This document shows positions 45,881-56,671 of a stretch of DNA of 64,000 nucleotides, piece by piece. Every line of letters begins with the position of its first letter. Positions within the stretch are counted from its first letter, which is position 1. Where the stretch lies: contig AP026545.1 in the NCBI GenBank assembly GCA_026075535.2, positions 6,262,001 through 6,326,000 on the forward strand, in the 5' to 3' direction. Source of the stretch: Tricholoma matsutake (taxonomy: Eukaryota > Basidiomycota > Agaricomycetes > Agaricales > Tricholomataceae). The notes below the pieces were generated by a model. It ran no database searches and was not told where the DNA came from. It worked only from the letters and a program-made list of their open reading frames with translations. The translations under genes and the position numbers were made by a program.

Positions 45881-47412
45881 TTACGACGGCGTTTCGTTTT
45901 CGTTACGAAGGAGGGGTGTTTGTTCTGTCGCATTCTCTGGAGAGGAGGGTGCTCGAGCATCGTTAGCAGGCGTCTCAGTCGGAACAGGGGATTCCTGATG
46001 TTCAGGTGGATGAGGAGGCTGCGTGACGTCTGCTTTGCACACAGGACACTGTAAAGGGATAGACATCAAGCGTCCATACATCATAGAGTACAATGACACT
46101 TACCAGCTTCTTCCGCTGTATCAACCATTCATCAACCTCATCAAGGTGGAATATATGGCGGCATGGCAATACCCGGACTTTGTCACCTTTAACAAAATCT
46201 GACAGGCATATGGCACATTCGAGTTGGGCCTCGAACCAGGGTCGGAGAGCAGGGCTTGCATCAGGATGGGATGTGGAAGGATTGTTGCCGGCGCCATCCA
46301 AGTCTCGGGTATCATGGGCCGGAGGAGACTCGAGGCGTACAATGCCTTCTTCCAGGCTGGCATCTGAAGACGGTCGTGCGCCATCAGTTATTGGTTCCCC
46401 TCCTTCATGTTTCTCCCAGCCAGTTCCAGTCCAAACAAGCCATGGGAGATTTCGGACAACATCCTCTGGAGCTCGGTCACGTTGGGCAGCACGAGCGGCT
46501 CGAATGCGATGTATTAGAAGAGTTATGAACGTTAATGCAGAAGGGAGGAGGAGAATAATAACGAATGTGATTATCGGTCTAAATTCAGGTGGGTTGGCAT
46601 GTGAAAGAAACTGGATCACAACACTCACGAATACCATTCCCAAGCTGAATACTCGGCGGTGATAAGCAGCGATAGTGTCCTCAATCCAGAATGGGACGTT
46701 TTTGAAGTTTCTATGAGATGAGAGAGGCGAACATAATCTGAATACTTGATGTATGTTGCCGCAATCGTGACGTCTGAAGAATCTTCTGTTCCAAGTAACA
46801 TGTCATCATAAACCGGGAACCAGAAAATCACATACGTACCTGGGCTGTACATGTTCACAAGGGTATCAGGATATCCGGATACATCTGGATTTTCTCCTCC
46901 AACGACGACAGCCCTGGCACCTAACCGCTGAGCTTCTCGCACCTTCTTCACGAATTCGCAGTTCCCTCTCTGGACCAGTGCTATCCAGGGCTCCGTTGGC
47001 TGATTCGGACCATTTATACAAAGAAGTGGACAACCAGAATTTCGTTCTGGGAAAAGCAGGGAGCTATTCGAAACACATGGAGATGTAAAAGAAGACAGAG
47101 GAATGACATAGCCCAAAATAGGATCGTGAATCTCCGCCCCAAAGGCGGCTACAATACAGATGTGAGTTTCTTTGTTAATCTTAGATGGTGCTCAAGCATA
47201 CCTGGCCTGGAAGGAAAGGAAAGAACTGGCTCGCGATCAACGATAGAGACGGTGCTTTCTGCTCCCCAAGCCCAACCCCACAACCAACTCCTCTCCGACT
47301 TTGCTGTGAAAGAAACGGTGGAGAACGAAGGATCAGACCCGACTGGGTGAGAGCTCACCCAGCAAACTAGGGTCAACCCAAGTGTGGCCCAGAGCCATCT
47401 TGGAGGCATCAT
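45881..47412 (-). CDS. PA-TM-RING type E3 ubiquitin ligase
   Basis: Five exons: 47412-47202, 47148-46840, 46785-46629, 46578-46104, 46048-45881; 1320 bp, 439 residues. A signal peptide (MPPRWLWATLGLTLVCWVSS) leads to a lumenal protease-associated (PA) domain with ALVQRGNCEFVKKVREAQ and GARAVVVGGENP. One helix follows at about residues 227-251 (PIITFVIILLLPSALTFITL). After an acidic linker comes a RING-H2 domain at about 347-390: CAICLSDFVKGDKV, LPCRHIFHLDEVDEWL and, across the last intron, CPVC. This layout matches Goliath/RNF13-type ligases of endosomes and vacuole, which use the PA domain to recognise cargo and the cytosolic RING to recruit E2. All eight RING ligands are present. It lies head to head with the F-box gene, 171 bp apart. 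Two in-frame ATGs open the gene. Confidence 0.88.
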
Positions 47413-47583
47413 AGGGCCAGCGCAGTAGAGTTTAACGTGAACGTCCTCGCGGTGATCAGTATAGGAAGATTCAAGTTACTAGCCACGTGTCGTGATGTCG
47501 TCAGGTCACGCGGCACTCGCGGTCACGCGCGCTGATGACAGAGAAGTTAGAACTTTGTTGTGACTCCTTTCCTCCATTCCACT
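47413..47583. promoter_or_regulatory. Short bidirectional promoter region
   Basis: Only 171 bp separate the start codons of the PA-TM-RING ligase and the F-box gene. It is CpG-rich (GTCACGCGGCACTCGCGGTC, 47504-47523) with the half-palindrome CACGTGTCGTGATG near 47485, which contains CACGTG, the E-box bound by bHLH factors. No TATA box is obvious. A shared open-chromatin promoter is likely. Confidence 0.5.
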
Positions 47584-49465
47584 ATGGGAGCACTCAGCTC
47601 ATTACCTCTCGACGACGATATAATAGACAGGATTTTAACTTTCTTGCCAAGTTTCTCTGCACTGGGCGCCACCATATTGGCTTCAAAGCATTTTCACACC
47701 ATTTTCAAGTCGCACCCAAATTCAGTTCTACGCAGCGTCGCATACAATGTTACTGGACCTGCATTGCCTCAAGCCATGAGGGTCATCCGCTACTCTCCTA
47801 AGCAACTCGATTCTGAGCAAGACTCTCTGAGTAATACTCCGCCTATCAGACCCTGGGCTGAAACCGATCCTATATCTCCGATCACCGGTGAAGAGGCGTC
47901 TAGACTGACGGAGAACGCAGCCATTGTCGCTGCTCTGGAAGATGTGTTCAGTTCGAGGCATGTTATTCAATTTCGCCATTGCATAATCATGAGACATCAA
48001 CCGTTCGTTCATTAGACACAAAGACCGAACGTCCCAGACTAGCAAGCTGGATTCTGCAGAATCTGAGCGCTTTCGCTGTGGCGTGTATCGGTTAATGTTG
48101 TTTTCGCAAGCTTTTCCTCTTTCTGAAGATGAGATCAATGAAGAGGATCCTGACGCAATGGCAATAAAAAGACTTGAACGGAAACGGTTATTGGAAGAAT
48201 TTCCTAATTACGAGTTACTAGCAATGCGCAGTGTTTCTCTATTTCTGGCAGAGCTTGTCGAGTGGACAGACACCGTGGGAGGTTCTCGCCTATGTTCGTT
48301 ATTCCATTCGTTGCCGCGGTCATGATCTGAAGACGGTATTTCGTTCGCATCGCAGATGGACCGTTTCCAGACCATACCTCTGCAGATTTCTTTCTGTCTG
48401 AGGGTCCAGCAGCCATTCTGGCCGCATACAAGGCAGAAAGTATGGAAGACATCATCCAAAATCTGCATGATTCAGGTATTCTGGTAGATGGTTTCGATAA
48501 TACCAGCATCGGTTATCTTGCCCATCCACTCAACAAGATCTGGGAACAGCGTAACATGAAACCTCCGCCTGACGATGCATCACATTGGAAGTCTATTCTA
48601 CACGTCATTCGCGGAGAACATGACATATGCATGTATTATGCCTCTTCGCTGTCTATATGTTCCTCACATCTGCCCTAGGCCACAGGTGCAACATGATCCA
48701 TGGCTTCGATCTTTGGAATGAAACAAGTACGTCGTGCCAGGCTTATCAAAGGAAAGTCAAAGACCGATGATATTTAGACTGGGATTATCTGAAAGGCTTG
48801 TCCGAAACGAGGGGTGGCAGACTCCCTACACATTTCAAGGGAAATTTGTCTAACAATATCACAGAAGTTTCATTGCTTCACAGCCAACTCTACGCTGCAG
48901 GGTTTACATACACAACCTTGTTGCAAGAGATAAATGATATTCGAACCTCCGAGTTTGACATGTGGGACAAACAAGACTGGCTGTGTTTGCAGTGTATCCA
49001 GGTGATTCTTCGATCACACCTCCACCTTTGGTTACTGGAGCGCAAGAGAAAAGGTAGGCTCACTACATACTTATATCTCATAAACAATATATACAATTTG
49101 CTCCAGCCGGCAAAACAATTCCAGAAGATTGTTGGTGCGTATTGCAATGATGATCGTCGTAATGTTCTGATGGCAAAAACAGGTATGGCTATAACTGTAG
49201 AACTCAAACTCACAGTGTGCACCATGCATCGCGTCTCAATGTCTGTAAAATTCTTCATGCATACAGATACAATTCTGATAGTCCTTTACATAGCATCTTT
49301 GCGAACCGACGCGCTAGGGGACATGGGGCGGCTACTGACAAATATAAAGGACTCGAATCGATGGGTATTGCCCAGTCAGACCTTACTAGTTATATCTACT
49401 ATTGTACACTACATCTCTACCTGATAGCATGGGTCTGCAAGTACTTTCCACTGCCTGCCGGATAG
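47584..49465 (+). CDS. F-box protein of a mushroom-expanded family
   Basis: Seven exons: 47584-47957, 48016-48281, 48356-48632, 48686-48726, 48778-49053, 49107-49134, 49183-49465; 1545 bp, 514 residues. The N-terminus (LPLDDDIIDRILTFLPSFSA) is an F-box-like helix set that would bind Skp1 in an SCF ligase. Middle blocks RHKDRTSQTSKLDSAESERF, LSEGPAAILAAYKA and HGFDLWNETNWDYL, and the C-terminal DKQDWLCLQCIQVILRSHLH with EDCWYGYNCRTQTHSVHHA, recur in a large Agaricomycete family. The CLQC and NC...H spacing suggests a metal site. Intron 1 is GC-AG (GCATGT...TTAG); exons 4 and 6 are only 41 and 28 bp. The last 60 residues look atypical, so the true end may be earlier. An upstream ATG at 47560 is possible. 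Confidence 0.8.
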
Positions 49466-49616
49466 AGTCAAGTAGCAAGTGAATTCGAAGTCGTGTCGCG
49501 TCGCGTCTTCTCATCACGTGCGTGAAATTTTTCTGAAGCTAATTTATTCATTCCTCAACTCCGTTGCTTCAGCCTCGCCAGCAAATTCAACTGAGCTGCC
49601 GATTTGGCAGTACTTC

Positions 49617-51997
49617 ATGCTCACATCTGTACTTCACGTGAGCGTACGAAGGGCAAATCTCTCTGTACTTCGAAAACGTTTGCATCATGGGGTGGTAGTC
49701 TCCAGTATAAACAACTGTCGATGGAGGTTTACAAGGTCGTTTTTGTCTACGTCGAAGGTCTCTGCAGACGTGATTGAGGAAAAGATTTTTCCAACAGAAA
49801 AGATCCGGAATATTGCCATAATAGCTCATGGTAAGTTCTACTACTTCTGTGCAGGCGGGGTTCGTTCTTCATGTGCTTGGCAGTTGATCACGGCAAGACC
49901 ACTCTGGTTGATCAGCTCCTACGCCAATCGGGAACCGTCAAACAACTCACGGAAGCTGAGCAGGCTCAGTTCGCCTTAGTTTCCACTGCTATTACAACAG
50001 CCGACTCCTCAATCGAAGATGGTTTCATCACCCGAGTCATGGACTCTAATGATCTAGAACGGGAGCGTGGTATTACTATCTTGTCAAAATGTACAAGTAT
50101 CAACTATCAAGGCAACCTAATTAACATCGTCGATACTCCTGGACACGCAGATTTTGGAGGAGAGGTGGAAAGGGTCTTGAGTATGGTGGATGGTGTTGCT
50201 CTTGTCGTTGATGCCACAGAAGGACCCATGACCCAAACGCGATTCGTCCTTTCAAAAGCCCTTAGTCGTGGCTTGAGGTTGGTTCTTCTTTACAGTCATA
50301 TACGATCCTCATTATGTCTGCTAGGCCGCTTGTGGTCCTCAATAAATCTGACCGGCCAACTGCACGTCCTGTCCAAGTTGAAAGTGATCTTTTCGACCTC
50401 TTTGCAACTCTCGGAGCAACAGATGAACAGGTGGAATATCCTATCCTCTATGCATCAGCCAAGCAGGGCTGGGCACTGGATTCTCCACCAAACGTGGCAG
50501 CGCAAAACCCATCACAAACTAGCATGACTCCTCTATTCGACCTTATTGTGTCCCACGTACCTCCTCCAGTTCATCTTGACAGGTTGCAACCTTTTTCCAT
50601 GTTGACGGTACAAATCGAAGGTGATTCTTACGTTGGTACCTTATACCTCGGTCGCATTCATACCGGCGTCCTCCGGCTGGGTGACTCCGTATGGGCTTTG
50701 GACTCTAACGGAAACAAGGTGGGAGATGGAAAAGTGAAGAAGATTTTTGGCCGGAAAGGATTGGAAAGAGTTGAGAAGGAGGTTGCTGGGGCTGGAGAAA
50801 TTGTCAGCATTGCTGGGATCAAGAATGGTGGCATCAATGTTACACTTGTTCATCCCGAGGGCTGGGGTGAACAAGGCCCACAAGCTTTGCCCGTGCGTTA
50901 TGAGCTTTATCCTGCTCTCTCTCCACTGATTGAGTTGAAAATAGTCGACGCCCATCGATCCTCCGACAATATCAATTTTTGTGTATGCTAATGACTCGCC
51001 CCTCGCTGGCCAAGAAGGAACGAAACTGACCTCTCAACTCATCCGGGAACGAATTTTTAAAGAAGCCGAAACGAACGTAGCTTTAGCAGTCCTACCTGGA
51101 CCCACTTCTGAGTCTCTTGAATTGCGCGGACGCGGAGTGTTGCATCTCGGCGTGCTCTTGGAAACTTTGCGCCGGGAGGGATTTGAGCTAGGCGTGGGGT
51201 CCCCAAAGGCTGTCATGATTCCGAATCCAGACCCTAATGCGCCGAAAGGGCAGATGCTAGAACCCATAGAAGAGTGCACGGTCATTGTCAAGGAGGAATA
51301 CGCTGGAAGCGTCGTTCAGAAGCTGACAATGAGAAAAGGCGATATGATCAGTTATGATGCGGACGAAGATGGATGGGTCAAGGTCGTCATGGACGTTCCC
51401 GCCCGAGGGCTAATCGGGTATTTGTCTGGAGAATTCAAGAATGATGTTCACGGCGAGGGGTGCGTAGCCTTTCTGTCCTGTTTGAGATAGACTGACCCTA
51501 TGATCGCCAGGACAATTAATCACATCTTCAAAGCGTACGAGCCTTACAAGGGGGCCATGGAGACAGGCCGAAATGGTTCCTTGATCTCAATGGCGCCTGG
51601 CGAGTCGTCTGGATATGCCATCGCTCCTCTTCAAGCCAGGGGTACAATGTTCATTCATCCTTCTACTACCGGTAGGTCTCATAGCACCGATATAGTCCGA
51701 TCCCGACTGACATCGAATCCAGTGTACCCAGGCATGGTCATTGGTGAATCCTCAAAATCGCAAGATCTCTACATCAACCCGTGTGTCAAAAAACAACTCA
51801 CCAACATTCGTGCGGCAGCTGCGGATGAGAAGATTGTTCTTTCCTCTCCGCGGATAATGAATTTGGAGGAGTCCTTGAGTTATATGGCCGACGACGAGAT
51901 TATTGAGATCACCCCCGGCAGTGTGAGGTTGAGGAAGGTTGTGTTGGACCCGAAGAAGAGAATGGCGATGACCAGGAGTCCGAAGAAGAAGACTTGA
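49617..51997 (+). CDS. TypA/BipA-family translational GTPase, probably mitochondrial
   Basis: Six exons: 49617-49830, 49884-50277, 50325-50892, 50945-51459, 51511-51671, 51723-51997; 2127 bp, 708 residues. After a basic, Ser/Arg-rich N-terminus ([20 protein letters not shown]), fitting a mitochondrial presequence, the GTPase core shows [19 protein letters not shown] (P-loop, across intron 1), [11 protein letters not shown] (switch I), [20 protein letters not shown] (G3) and LNKSDRP (G4). Domain 2 and the C-terminal EF-G-like domains follow: [40 protein letters not shown] and [11 protein letters not shown]. Bacterial BipA is about 600 residues; the extra 70-100 are mostly the N-terminus. Bacterial TypA/BipA aids ribosome assembly and translation under stress; a mitoribosome role is inferred. 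It ends SPKKKT. Confidence 0.9.
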
Positions 51998-52854
51998 GAC
52001 TCACGATATATATCCACTTACTCATTTATGTAGAGGTACAATAGCATTTCTAGAGTAATTACACAGTGCCCCTCTCCTTTTGAATGCTCCACTCTTCTGG
52101 ACAGTGATTGTGGCTATCCTGATCTCTACGACATACAATGCGTACTCTACTTGGGTATAAATAGATGAAAATATCGGAAAAAGAACTAAAAATTGAAGAA
52201 ATTGTTAGCTCTTTCTGCGGTCATTTGATGCTCATAAAAACCAGCTTCAAACTGGGGGTTCCTCTCTGCAACTACTGTTTATGTCTTTTTATGTTACAGT
52301 AGTATATAATTTAGAATAACAGATAACAAGCATTTTTACTGAACATGAGTCAACTGAACATGAAAGTCTGTTCCTCTTAGAACAATATGGATATTGAAAT
52401 CTACAACACATGAACATGTACAGTACCTGATATCATAATCCCAACTTCTTCATATCTATTCATGCCACAGTTGAGGTCCAGGGATGTAGCAACTGGCTAG
52501 AAATCTTGCATTTGGATGCTTGCGCTGCGAGGGCCGCTGCGTATCCGAGTTCTCTCAGGGACAGGGGGTACAATTGTAGATCGACTGTCATCTACATCAT
52601 TGTTGTCTGACTACGGGAGACTAGGACGGGGGGAGAAATCTTCAACAGAACATTTTTAAGTTTACACAAGCTTTTTAAATGTGCCTTCGGCACATGGGTG
52701 ATATTTATATTTATATCTACACATCTTTATATATGTGCTATGATACATTATATTATATACTATGATACATTATTGTACCCATCCTTATGTGCACTCTATC
52801 TATACATTATCTAGTAGTACTTCATTATATACAATATTTTTTGTTATTGCCTCC
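51998..52854. other. Intergenic, AT-rich with a perfect hairpin
   Basis: Downstream region of the GTPase gene. No coding-like frame. From about 52680 the sequence is very AT-rich (TATATTTATATTTATATC). A perfect hairpin, ATGTGCC-TTC-GGCACAT, sits at 52679-52695. As Helitron sequence follows on the right, this may include the untranslated 3' part of that element, but I could not find a CTRR end. Confidence 0.5.
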
Positions 52855-53218
52855 TCACTCGTACTTGCCCAGATGGCTTTGATGTTGTGAACTGATGTCA
52901 CCCGAGAGATTGCCACATAGAACTGCCCATGTGACATGTCTGACAGACTGGCCCTGTGACTTGTTGATTGTCATCGCAAAGGAGAGCTGCACTGGAAACT
53001 GCCTCCTAGTGAACTCAAAAGGCACTTGATCCTCAGTTGGTCGCAGTGTAATCCTTGGAATGAACACAGTCTATCCAGCATGATCCCCAGTAAGAAGCCA
53101 TACCTCTAACATGCTGTTTCTCATCCTTGTGAGAATTCCTCTGCTCCCATTGCAGACACCATGCCCAGGATCCAGGTTCCGAAGCACCATCACTGTAGTG
53201 AGTCGTAAGGGGGTCCCT
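52855..53218 (-). pseudogene. Helitron Rep/helicase C-terminal relic
   Basis: From 53218 leftward the reading is VLRNLDPGHGVCNGSRGIL, then LEVWLLTGDHAG, a [12 protein letters not shown] and, after a few residues, [25 protein letters not shown] and the [11 protein letters not shown] motif are hallmarks of the PIF1-type helicase end of Helitron proteins, which drive rolling-circle transposition. The 3' end past NKSQGQSV is frame-shifted, and everything upstream of VLRN is removed by the Gypsy LTR at 53219. Only the final helicase motifs survive. Confidence 0.75.
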
Positions 53219-53385
53219 TAATATCACACAGGAGCTAAACATGACTAATGTATATTTATTGTGTGTACTCGAGGTGGTAGTAAAAAGGATTGCTTATGTA
53301 AATAGAAGGCTGGTCCCTTTATAGGGGCCAGCCAGGTCAATAGCAAAGAAACATAATATATACAAATGCGGGGTGGGTCACCACA
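53219..53385 (-). repeat. 3' LTR of the minus-strand Gypsy
   Basis: In minus orientation a purine tract (AAGGGAGGG) abuts TGTGGTGACCCACCCC at 53385, the expected start of an LTR. The segment contains CCCCTATAAAGGGACC, a TATA region, followed by CATAAGCAATCC. It ends near TGTGATATTA at 53219, where Helitron coding sequence resumes. The outer edge is set by that junction; the ends are TG...TA. The 5' LTR is missing because the element is truncated. Confidence 0.65.
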
Positions 53386-53529
53386 CCCTCCCTTAGGCTT
53401 TGTCCAGGGGAGAAGCATAATGTTTTGAGTAAATAGACGATCTCGAAGAGAGCATCATCTGGTATGTGGGTATCGTTGGGGTACAACGAAAGGAATCAAT
53501 TCATTTGTTTATTAAAAAATGCGACGACC

Positions 53530-56500
53530 TTAGTTAGCAGGGTCATCAGGGATGTGGGTATTGTCAAGACTCAATGATGATATGTGGGACTTGTCGAGGG
53601 TCGACAAGGATTTGGGGAGGTTGGCATCAACTAACATACAGTTGACTCTGTCTTAACCCATACCTGTGACAGCCCATAACCTGCAATAACCAATGGGTTT
53701 TCATGTCCACCAACTTGGTTCCCACTACAAAACCCATAACTCTGTAGAATCCCATAACCCATAGCTATTGGATGTCATCATAACCCATACTCGAACCACA
53801 ATTCATTAGATATATGATAGATATCTGTGCCTAGAGTGGAAATCAAGTCACAAACACACTAGAATAGGCTATAATATAGTATTTCACATGCTCCATTGGC
53901 GATATTGGGAAAAGATATAGACAGATATAGTCATATAGACTGCCTTGGCAATTTCTGGAATACTTTCCGATGTCAGATAACATCCAAATCTGGCCCTGTA
54001 AATGTCAAGAATCACTTGTGCATACAGATGGGCACCATGGCCATACTTAATGTGGTACTGTCACAATGGGAACATATTTCAATTGTGTCTACTATACTAT
54101 AAATATCCATAGTATCCATAAGGCTTCGTAAATAGCCTAACTTTCATTTCTTGTAGTATCTACATTCATATAACGAATCTACAACCTGCCAGAGGCACCC
54201 TATAACAACCTCTCTTGGACCCCATACTCTCTGAATTCCCATGATTTTTGGTGTCCACAAAGGGGGTATGGGTTAAGGCAGAGTTGACTGTATGTCTAAC
54301 TTCCTCCAGGGTGGTAGGTATGGGTACTTCACGCTTGTAATCAGGCATGGAGGGAAGTAGGGTTGTTTCATTGTTTGATGCTAACAAAGACAATTGGGAT
54401 ATGGGGGTCTCTAGGGTGTTCCCCAGAGCAGAAGTGTCCGTCGTCTGCCCTTCATCAAGAGGGAAATGGCCTTTGTCGACAGTGAATGTTTCATCGTCGG
54501 ATGAAGAGATGGAGTTGGTAGAATCACCATTGTCATCAGGGTCTCTGATTTTTTGCGGCTTGGTAGACGTGATGGGAGTGAATTTGCTAACAGGCTTCTT
54601 GTGCCCATCTGGAGGGATGCTGGCGGCGACTCTCCTCACTCTCTTCAAGGCCTTCTTCTGGCCTTGAGTTGCCTTGATGATGAGGGGGGACCCAGACCAT
54701 CCTGAGGTCAGATTGTTCTCCAGGGGATATACCTCTGGAGGAGGTGGATGCCAGCTGGACAGGTAAGAAGGCCCAGCGTGGGCAGGAGGTTGGTTGTCCA
54801 TGTGAGAGGTGCTTGTGTGCAGAGATGCAGATAGTCCAGCAGAGAAACCAGAGGACTGGGCAGTGGAAGTCATTGATTCAGGTGAGGTCACCCTGAATGA
54901 GAGGGAGCTCTGCCCCTGGTGGGAGCAGTGGAATCTCTGTTTCTTTTTCTTTGTGGCTCTTGAAGGGCCACGTTGTTAGGCCCAGTGATCCACCACTGAG
55001 GTTCAGACATCAGAGGAGCATCCTCTGAATGGGTATTGGAATGTTGCCGCAGACATCTCATGATATCGGCAGCGGTAGAAGACTCTTCCGAATGGGAGGA
55101 GTTGGCAGTAGCCATCACTGTAAGCCAGCCGATGGCATAGTGAGAACCTTCTTGGACTTCCTCGTCCGAGACTCCCATGGTAGCGAGGTGTCGTACAATG
55201 TCCTCGAGGGAAGTTGAATTGGTGCTGATCGGCATGGGCTGCCAACAGTGCATGGGGGACAGTGGGAGGTGTTCGCACTCTTGAATCTGTTGGTACAGTC
55301 CCGGCATGGCTAGTACCTCTGCAGTACGAAGGTAGAGAAGTAGTTTAGCTTCAGGGGATAGCCCTGAAGGAATCTGTTGACAAAGCAGGAGTTGTCCCCT
55401 GATGTGTGGGAGGGAGACCCTCTGTTCATCCATCAGGGTACCAGGGTGGGATTGCCACTGGTACAGGTGTTGGTGCATGAACTGCGCCCATGTTTCAGCA
55501 GAGTCCAGGAGCGAGGGTTGCTCCAGGCGAGTAGGGTCGTTGAGTCGGCGTAATCCTCGCGCCAACTGCATCTGAACAGGGAGCCAACCAGGTAATCTCC
55601 AGTGGGCAAGGGCATAGGTCATCAAGGGCGTCCGAGCCCCTGGAGCAGTATCATTGATGAACTGCATGTACTCGCACATTCATTCCAACATTGGGTAGTT
55701 CCCAGAGGTGTGGGCCATCCAGGACCAGTTATCAAATTCCTCAGTGTTCTGAGGAATGGATGTAGGAACTTGGCCATGCAGCTTGGGAGCTGGTCTCCAG
55801 TTCTCCATCCTGGGAACATCAGGGCCTGAGAATGTATATCTCAGGGTTGGAAGGTTGGGAAGAGGTGGGTAGACCTCATTCATATTGAAGTCCTCGTTGG
55901 GGACGATGGGGTGGGGAGCAGGAGGTGGTGCAGGCCGAGAGGCTGCACCGGCATAGGAAGTACCCTGGGGCCTCTCAGGGTAAGGAGAGGGTTTACAAGT
56001 ACAAGCTCGTTTGGACAAATGTCCATCAAGCTGCTCATGCAGGTGCTCATTCTCATCCTCCAGGTTCCAGATGGTCTCCTGGAGGGCAGCAATATCTTTT
56101 TCATATTCATTATAAACATGTTTGGCTCTGGTGAGAGCGCCAGAGTTAATACCTGAATCTCGACAATCTCTTGTGTCGAAATATTCATCATTGTGGTCAT
56201 ACACATGGGTGTACATGTGTAATGCATAGCTCTTGCAAGTGTTGCAAGTGCCTCAGTGAAGGACGATGCCTTCACCGTCAATCCTCCAATTTCTGGCAGT
56301 GGAAGAGCTGGTGCCCACACCAGCTCGCCAATGTTGTTCTTCTCTAGCAGAACGTCTGCTAGAGCTGATGGCTTCTTCAATCTCGCCAGGGCTTGGCAAG
56401 CGATGGTGTTGGGTGTTGCTGCTCAAGCCAGTGGGCTTGAGCTCTCTCTCCTTCTCCCTCCCCCTTTGAGACAGGCCACTAGGGCCCATCTCACATGTGC

Positions 56501-56564
56501 AGTCAGGTCTGTCATTGTGATCACCCCCCATGGGGTCGTCTTTGTCTGGAGGAAAGCTTGCCAT
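53530..56564 (-). pseudogene. Third ORF of the Gypsy element (unknown, coiled coil), split by a MITE
   Basis: It starts at ATG 56564 (MASFPPDKDDPMGGDHNDRP), 108 bp past the integrase/chromodomain stop. Parts: N-terminus to 56253 with CTCEMG and many Ser/Arg; 56252-55680 with TCNTCKSYALHMYTH, the coiled coil YEKDIAALQETIWNLEDENE, then CTCKPSPYPERPQG; 55679-54888 with WRLPGWLPVQMQLARGLRRL and CWQPMPISTNSTSLEDIVRH; then, after a frameshift, an acidic Ser/Thr/Pro-rich tail. Both separating stops are TGA at likely Arg codons. Removing the MITE and one TA keeps the frame through EEVRH into LVDANLPKSL, ending at 53530. Expected intact product about 790 residues. Its position suggests an env-like or accessory protein, but no signal peptide or membrane helix is visible. 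Confidence 0.65.
53639..54290. mobile_element. pogo-type MITE with TA target duplication
   Basis: Left end CAGTTGACTCTGTCTTAACC at 53639 and its inverted near-copy ending GTTGACTG at 54290 form terminal repeats of about 26 bp; both ends are bounded by TA (53637-53638, 54291-54292). CAGT ends plus TA duplication fit the Tc1/mariner-pogo group. Inside are repeated AACCCATA words (53653, 53725, 53745) and no transposase. Clean removal restores the reading frame of the surrounding ORF, which confirms the insertion and the TA duplication. Confidence 0.85.
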
Positions 56565-56671
56565 GGTAACTGTACCAAGTGATGAAGAAAAAAAAACAAT
56601 TGAAACTCCGCACAACATAAAGTTGCGGAGTGTGAAATCCATTGCAACGTGGCTTGGAAATTTCCAAGTCG

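Noticed and set aside
46093..46662. Plus-strand 189-codon frame
   Set aside because: Antisense to the RING-bearing exon of the PA-TM-RING gene.
33853..52000. Biosynthetic or defence gene cluster
   Set aside because: The genes belong to unrelated housekeeping, proteolysis and ubiquitin functions, with no core synthase, NLR/HET domain or shared pathway.
53215..53389. Solo LTR with CCCT target duplication
   Set aside because: The right-hand CCCT is part of the polypurine tract of the Gypsy body, so the repeat is its 3' LTR and the match is probably chance.
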